Notes under the pieces: model-generated | What the model was told of the DNA's origin: nothing | What the model saw: only the letters and a program-made list of their open reading frames with translations | Databases searched by the model: none | Part shown: one piece after another, positions 58,476-64,000 of the stretch | How the letters are laid out: each line of letters starts with the position of its first letter | Position numbering within the stretch: the stretch's first letter is position 1 | DNA from: Aedes albopictus | Lineage: Eukaryota; Arthropoda; Insecta; Diptera; Culicidae | NCBI RefSeq assembly: GCF_035046485.1 | Contig: NC_085137.1 | Location: 10,618,252 to 10,682,251 of the forward strand | Direction: 5' to 3' | Length of the DNA: 64,000 nt | Made by a program: the position numbers and the translations under genes

Positions 58476-59880
58476 TTTGCCTTTCTCGCACACCGAAGTG
58501 TACTGAAAGGCACTCAAAAACCAACTTCCGATAAAAGACTCGGAGGGTCAAGTCACATACACCAATCAATTCAGTTCGACGAATTGAGATGATGTCTGTA
58601 TGTGTGTATGTATGTATGGCTGTGCGCAAAAAAAGTTCACTCATTTTTAAGGCACTTCCCATTGGCCGATTTTTTTGGATTATAGCTCGAATAGAACCGG
58701 AATTTTACTGCATTGTTTGCTATTTAAAATGGTTCGGATTGGTCGAGGCGTTCCGGAGTTATGGCCATTTCAGTGATCCGGACCAGCACCGGTGGAACAG
58801 GCCGTTTATAAAACTGAAACAAGCTCCATCATGCGACACATCAAACTGCGGCGATTTTTGCAACCTTTAGTATGGTTGACGAATTTTATGCGAAAAAAAA
58901 CACTGGAGACTCGAAATTTCACGATGTTGGCCCAAAATTCAAGATGGCGGATAAATTCAAGATGGCAGTTGTTCAATAGAATTTTAGGCTCTAAAACCAT
59001 GCAATATGGGTATATTTGGTATGAGGAAAATGTCCGGAATCAAAAAAGGGCAACCAGAATAGCTAAGATGGCGGTTTAAATTTCAATATGGTGGCTCCAA
59101 ATTCAAGATGGCGACTTTTTGTGGAGTTTTAGGACCTTAAACTATGCAATACGGGTATATTTGATATGGGGAAGAAGTCTGGACTTCAAAACTGGTGAAC
59201 AGAATGTCCAAAATGGCGGTCTAAAATGCAAGATGGCGGTTCAACATTCAAGATGGCGGCTGTTTAATGGAGTTTTGGGCTCAAAAACCATGCAATATGT
59301 GTATATTTGGTATTGGAAAGATGTCTGAAGTCCAAAATGACGATTAAAATATCCAATATGGCGATCAAAATATCCAAGACGGCGTCTCAAAATTCAAGAT
59401 GGCGGTATAAACTTGAAGATGATGATAAGAAAGATGATGAAAGATAATGAAGGTTTAAGCTCTAAAGCCGTACAATATGGGTATATTTGGTATGGGGAAG
59501 ACAACCGGAGTTCGGAAGTAGCGAACAGAATATCCAAGTTGGTGTCTCAAAATTCAAAATGGCGGCTGTTTAATGGAGTTTTGGGCTTTAAAACCATTCA
59601 ATATGGGCGTATCTGGTATGGGGAAAAAGTCTTGAGTCCAAAAATGGCGACTAGAATTTCCAAGCTGCCGGACTTAAATCCAAAATAGCGGCTCAAAATT
59701 CAAGATTGCGGCTGTTTTTCAAGAAATTAAGGCTCAAAAAACAAAATCCAGTTAAACGATATAATCTCTGATGCCATGAAATGGATTTCTATTAAACGTA
59801 TGAAAGTGCGATATTCATCAACTTGTCACTTGAGTTGTGTTGAAATGTATTTTCGAAGGCACGAGAAAGGTGCCATCTGC
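58476..59880. mobile_element. Interspersed element with internal satellite
   Basis: The left end TTGCCTTTCTCGCACACCG and the right end CGAAGGCACGAGAAAGGTG are imperfect inverse copies, and the left flank text (GACGAATTGAGATGATGTCT) is of a kind I recall as abundant in Aedes. The middle, about 58940-59720, is an array of 110-130-bp units. No transposase or RT is seen. Confidence 0.5.
58940..59720 (+). repeat. Tandem array with CAAGATGGCGGC motifs
   Basis: Units contain CCATGCAATATGGGTATATTTGGTATGG followed by two to three copies of CAAGATGGCGGC variants; roughly fifteen such motifs are visible. CATGCAATATGGGTAT and the GCCGCCATCTTG complement are shared with the array at 33701-34220, in opposite orientation. 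Confidence 0.8.
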
Positions 59881-61446
59881 GTCCAATAAACTAATTTTTT
59901 GGTGTTCTTATGTGAATGTTCATAAGTTTTTTTTATGCTTTGAGGAATGAGAGGTGTTGAAAATGATCAATTTATGCGTAACGAGTTCAGCAATGGAAGC
60001 TAATGGAAGTACGTTAAAAACCAGGTTTAACTCCAATAGGAATGTTACATTAAGAAAGAAAACGTGAAACAAAAAAAAAACGTTCTTCGCTCTGCTTCCA
60101 AAAGGGCCGGAGGCGACAAAGTGAGCAATTAGACTAACAAAGGACAACGCGTCTTTCCAAGTGTCCTTCACTTACAAGTGGGAGCGAAGGGGGGTTGCTT
60201 TTCGTGTAGAAGAAACAAAAGAATGAGATGAATGCAGTCTTTTACGTGCTTTCTTGCTTTTCTACAAAAGAACGGATGCTCTAAATGAGTGGCTGAGGAC
60301 TCTCAGCATTCTTGGTATTTATATGAGGAAAGGAGAACTTCACTGTGATTAAAAAAATATGTTTGCAACATTTCTAGTTTAATAGAACACTAGACTCTCC
60401 ACAATGATAAGAGTCAGATTCTTGGGAAAAGATACATACCAAATAAAGTTTAGTACTAAGGCCTCAAGTATACAGGGTCAAATAATTGACAAGCAATGAA
60501 CTAAAGATCAAACATCTGTTTGACACTAATGAAATTTCGATAGAGTCAATTAAGATGTTGAACATTGGTTTCTTCTTGGACAAATATTCGCCCCTTTGTA
60601 CTGGAATCATAAGCATCTTCTTCTTCATGGCGTAACGTTCCATTGGGCGAAAGCCGGCTTCTCAACTTTTTCAAAGTTTTTTTTTTCTAATAATATGACT
60701 CTAGATGATAAGGTGCTTTATTTTTTGTGCTTTTGAAATGCAAATGTAAAAATTACACATCTTCTTAAGGTTTTGCTTGTCCCTGAACCATAGTGTGCAT
60801 TTCAAAGGTGAAAATGGTATCTATTATGTGTGATAAATCCGGTCAATTAGCATACCAAGACGTGACATAATTAGCACGATCTGAGAAGATCTCCGAGCGC
60901 ACCAGCTGTCAAATGTCTACTGGAAGAGTCAGTCTTCCGGTCCGTCTTCCACGAGCATTATAACTTGTCGAATAACTGCGGAACGAAAAATGTTACGTTT
61001 TGTTGAGTTGATTTATTTAGTTGCCGTGACTTTTTTAACCTGTTTTAGAAGCTTCTGATTTGTGTAAAACGTGTAGGTGCCCGTCGCTATTTATTGATCG
61101 AGGAAAGTGTTGAGTTGTTCTCCGGTGGTAGCAGCGCGATTGAAATGAGTGAAAGTGCTATAAATGATACACATGGAATAGAATAACAGATTTCTTACTC
61201 AACCAAGAATGGGAAGTGTTACAGAATTTCATTTTTTTTTTCATGAAATGTAATGACAATTTTAAATTTCCATCGCTTCAGGTGTAACTTTCCGTCCGTT
61301 TACATCACCATTCCATAACAGTGAGTGGTTATGTAAAATTAATGATGTCGTTGAAAAAGAGAAATGTCGTCGAAGAGAAAAAAAAAATGCAAATAACAAA
61401 ATCACATTTACCATCGATGATTTTTTTAGTGATTTAAATGTTGCCC
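59881..61446. other. Unassigned stretch
   Basis: No gene is supported. At about 60620-60680, GGCGTAACGTTCCATTGGGCGAAAGCCGGCTTCTCAAC resembles the 3' end of a repeat I recall as common in mosquito genomes. An 83-codon minus frame at 59920-60171 has no domain. Confidence 0.4.
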
Positions 61447-61710
61447 TTAAAAGTAAAATTTCACTAAATCTGAATAGCTGCAAATAGTGACTGGATGACC
61501 CTCCTCAAAGACATGTTCCGCAACTTTCGACCTGAAATCGTATTCTGAAGCTGTACTTACCTACTGTATTCTGCGCTTTTCCTATTTACGCCAGAAGTTC
61601 TTTGAATCTAATATCCAGGGATCGTTTTGTTTGATCAACGTAGACCTTATCGTTGTGAAAACAGCGGATTGTGTAAACGTCGGCCTTGTTAACCGAATTC
61701 TCTGAGCCTA
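61447..61710 (-). pseudogene. Penelope-like element fragment, GIY-YIG endonuclease
   Basis: On minus, 61710-61586 encodes VNKADVYTIRCFHNDKVYVDQTKRSLDIRFKE, matching the Y-x-I...VYVGQTxRSLxxRxKEH pattern of the GIY-YIG domain in Penelope-like elements, then a stop. A different frame at 61530-61447 encodes SKVAEHVFEEGHPVTICSYS, which fits the next conserved AxHxxxxGH block. The normally invariant Gly after VYV is Asp here. The fragment is frameshifted, short and without reverse transcriptase. Confidence 0.75.
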
Positions 61711-61985
61711 ATGAAGTCTGCAACTGATTGTTTCAACTACAAAATATCAAGTCTATCCCGAAACTGCTGAGCCTAGAACCATACAGACATCTACGAGTGG
61801 ACCCACTACCTCCGGGCTCATTAGATTGACAGACAGAGCCCTGTAAGACTGTAAGTCTATCATTACATATCAAAAAACTACCTACAGTGCTTGAAAACTG
61901 AAGAGTTTTTCCTCGAACGAAGCAAAATGTGCTATTCTTTTACCAGCGCTTTTCAACACAAAGCGGTAGCTATATGCCTTCATTG

Positions 61986-62272
61986 CACGCTAAGAAAAAG
62001 TTACTCTAAAATGAGTACAATTCACACAAAACTGAGCTAAACTGGAACAGCTCAAAAAATGAGTAAATTGCATTTCCAGCGATAGCGTTGGCCCAAGTGC
62101 AAAAATCCAACCAATTTAAGCCGTATAATATTCTTCACATCAGCTAGAATATTATACAGCTTAAACTGATGAGATTTTCGCACTTGAGCCAGCGCTAGCG
62201 CTGGAAAAAAAAATTTACTCAATTTTGAGTTGTCCCACTTTAGCTCAGTTTTGTGTGAATTTTCTGACCGTG
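61986..62272. mobile_element. CACG...CGTG palindromic MITE, copy 2
   Basis: 287 bp, inverse to 40213-40498 and highly similar throughout, including CCAGCGATAGCG arms and GCCGTATAATATTCTT. Termini are CACGCTAAGAAAAAG and CTGACCGTG. The flanking dinucleotide is TG on both sides rather than TA. Confidence 0.85.
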
Positions 62273-62630
62273 TGGCTAACATGCTTCTGTAGCAAGCAAG
62301 TGAGAGCGGAACAATAAAATTTATTACTGAGAGCCTGAGAGCGAGGAACGAACATTCAGCGCTGTGTGGCTGGCTGAATCTTTCTCCTCGCCAGTGTATA
62401 CGTTTGAGTTTAATTTGAACAATGTTTGATCAATTTCACCAATGTGATCGATTTAACTACGGGTTACGGTACAGATTTTTCAAATTCAATTTATGTGCCT
62501 GTGCCATGCATCATTCATATCGTTCTAAAATGGTTCTCTCCGGAATGTGAATCATCACGATAGTTGATAGAAAAAAAAAATCAGATAAAATGATAAACTA
62601 TATTTAGTGGATAGCCTTGGTCAAAAATGT
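62273..62630. other. Downstream flank of the protease gene
   Basis: No gene is seen. It should contain the protease 3' UTR on minus; no canonical AATAAA lies immediately after the stop, with only weak variants visible. Confidence 0.4.
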
Positions 62631-63465
62631 TTAGACTGCGTTGGCCAGAATCCAGTTGACGTGCGAAGAGACGCGAGCGAACACATCAGGAGATCCCAAT
62701 CCGCAAGGGATTCCCCACGAAACAATTCCATGCTGGGCACCTCCATGCACCAATGGGCCACCGGAGTCTCCCATGCACATGCCCTGGCCAGTCGGGCTCA
62801 GCGTACAGACGGTGTTATCGAAGACGCTGGCACGGTTGGCGACCGAGTGACGGGCACGGCAGTCCGCCAGGGTGATAATGCTGGTGCTCAGCCACTGCAG
62901 GTTGTTCGGAATGCCGGCATTAGCTCCCAGACGACCCCATCCGGAAGCTAGAGCTCCGCTGGCAGTGTTGATGAAAAACCCGCCCAAGGCTATGGTCTGA
63001 GCCAGATTGTTCATGCCGATGACCGAAGCCGTCTGTACCAGCGACACATCGTTGGCCAAGGTGTTGGCGTTGTACGATCCATGGTTAACGATGCGGGACG
63101 AGGCGTGGGAGATTCCTCCGCTGTTCAGCAGATGAGTTCCTACGACGACACGGGTATTGGCCAGGGTGCGTCCAACGGTACAGTGAGCGGCCGACAGAAC
63201 CCAACGGTTACTGATGATCGAAGCACCACAGAAGTGCGCATTGGCCGATGAGCGCAGAGAAACCTGGTACGGGAACTGTCCGGAAGCAGCATTTTGACCT
63301 CCGACAATACGGCCTTCCCATTCGAGGAACTCCGGCGAAAGAGCTAGTAATGAATCGATTTGAACACATAAAAGATTGTTCTAGAATATACATATTTCAC
63401 AACTTACTGCCTCCGAAGACGGCGGCGGCGCCGAGAAGCACGAACACCAGGCTCAAACGAAACAT
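62631..63465 (-). CDS. Secreted S1 serine protease, brachyurin/serine-collagenase-like
   Basis: A digestive-type endopeptidase, inferred from family. Exons on minus are 63465-63408 and 63343-62631 (GT-AG intron, phase 1), giving 256 residues. A signal peptide MFRLSLVFVLLGAAAVFGG is followed by a short propeptide and the activation site EGR|IVGGQ (cleavage after Arg31). The catalytic triad is His73 (SAAHC), Asp118 (NDVSL) and Ser213 (GDSGGP). In chymotrypsin numbering, position 189 is Gly (Gly207) and 226 is Asp (Asp239, SPDVFARV), the arrangement described for crab collagenase, which broadens S1 specificity. Length and lack of clip or CUB domains fit a small midgut-type enzyme. All key residues are intact. 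Which mosquito paralogue it is cannot be told here. Confidence 0.95.
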
Positions 63466-63516
63466 GACTATTGCAACTAAATCTACTGAATCCAACCAAC
63501 TGGCAACGGCTTACTT

Positions 63517-63524
63517 CTTTTATA
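63517..63524 (-). promoter_or_regulatory. TATA box of the protease gene
   Basis: TATAAAAG on the minus strand lies 52 to 59 bases upstream of the start codon. A TCAGT initiator-like sequence at 63485-63489 follows some 37 bases downstream, slightly far but plausible, leaving a 5' UTR of about 20 bases. Short leaders are common in digestive protease genes. Confidence 0.6.
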
Positions 63525-63529
63525 CCGAA

Positions 63530-64000
63530 ATTAGTTATCGAAGCTGATAAAGTACCCAACTCACAGAACGCGATAAGCTACCCTATCAACCCAACGGTAG
63601 TACCATTTATCAAAATTGGGTGCAATTAAAAATTGATAATCCGTCCGATGCATTTTAAATTTGGAAATTTGCAAATCGTTGTTATTTGCGACGTGCGAAT
63701 CCATTGACCCAATATAAAATCGAGTTTTACTATATCTGCTAGCGCCCATATCAATATCGCGTCGTGAAGATAAAGAATCGATTAAGAAATTTTACTGTTT
63801 ATAAAATTCCCATGCTTCAACTGTAAATTTTCTGTTGTCTTATCAATCCTATTCAGTCATGTTTTGATTTCATCACGATTAAACTCTCGTTCTACGCATA
63901 ATTGTCCCATATTATATGTGCTTCTCTTCCCAGATAACCAATAAGCACTTTATTTAGCATTAATTTAGCACTATACGCACCTTTGCAGCTCTTCTTTCAA
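63530..64000. other. Protease upstream region
   Basis: AT-rich and without ORFs of interest. It should hold the regulatory sequence of the protease on the minus strand. No specific binding sites are claimed. Confidence 0.4.

Overview
The window looks like a gene-poor, transposon-rich stretch of mosquito chromosome, most likely a culicine such as Aedes. This rests on short GT-AG introns in otherwise animal-type genes, arthropod gene families, R1-like, RTE-like and Penelope-like retroelements, and a dense, nested population of short TA-, hAT- and foldback-type inverted-repeat elements. The species call is an inference; nothing was searched.

Three host genes are supported. (1) 13463-16450 (+): the last three exons (940 codons) of an ABCC10/MRP7-type ABC transporter, covering NBD1, TMD2 and NBD2. 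The upstream exons are not in the window, so the preceding intron exceeds 13.4 kb. (2) 28607-30255 (-): a complete four-exon alpha/epsilon-sarcoglycan of 417 codons whose cytoplasmic tail ends with a PPPY motif. (3) 62631-63465 (-): a two-exon secreted chymotrypsin-fold protease of 256 residues with a brachyurin-like (Gly189/Asp226) specificity pocket. The three genes show no operon-like or functional link; each is an isolated island.

Layout. 1-13.4 kb: a TA-flanked MITE, a 3.5-kb degenerate 12-bp array, a hAT MITE, and an intact-looking LTR element (6794-11457) with near-identical LTRs, a GGGT target duplication, a 273-codon ORF of unknown family and an apparent intron-containing unit on its opposite strand. 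13.4-16.7 kb: ABC transporter. 16.9-20.9 kb: a decayed R1-like LINE on the minus strand, lacking the end of its reverse transcriptase. 21-26 kb: a 249-bp element with 7-bp target duplications, a second hAT MITE, a tiny hairpin MITE and a weak spliced-transcript candidate. 26-28.2 kb: a decayed RTE-like LINE split by a palindrome. 28.2-30.3 kb: sarcoglycan. 30.8-46.3 kb: a patchwork of foldbacks, satellites (about 125 bp, 31 bp, 11 bp), a tRNA-headed SINE-like element and nested TA/hAT elements. 46.3-58.4 kb: little coding evidence, with a large foldback, a CACG...CGTG element carrying a gene-like intron structure, and other inverted-repeat elements. 58.5-62.3 kb: an element with an internal array of AAGATGGCGGC-like motifs, a Penelope fragment and a MITE. 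62.6-64 kb: the protease and its promoter.

Most of the window is transposon-derived. The clearest unusual structures are the LTR element with its unknown ORF and antisense splice signals, the CACG...CGTG family that duplicates TA or TG, and the 7-bp-duplication element family.
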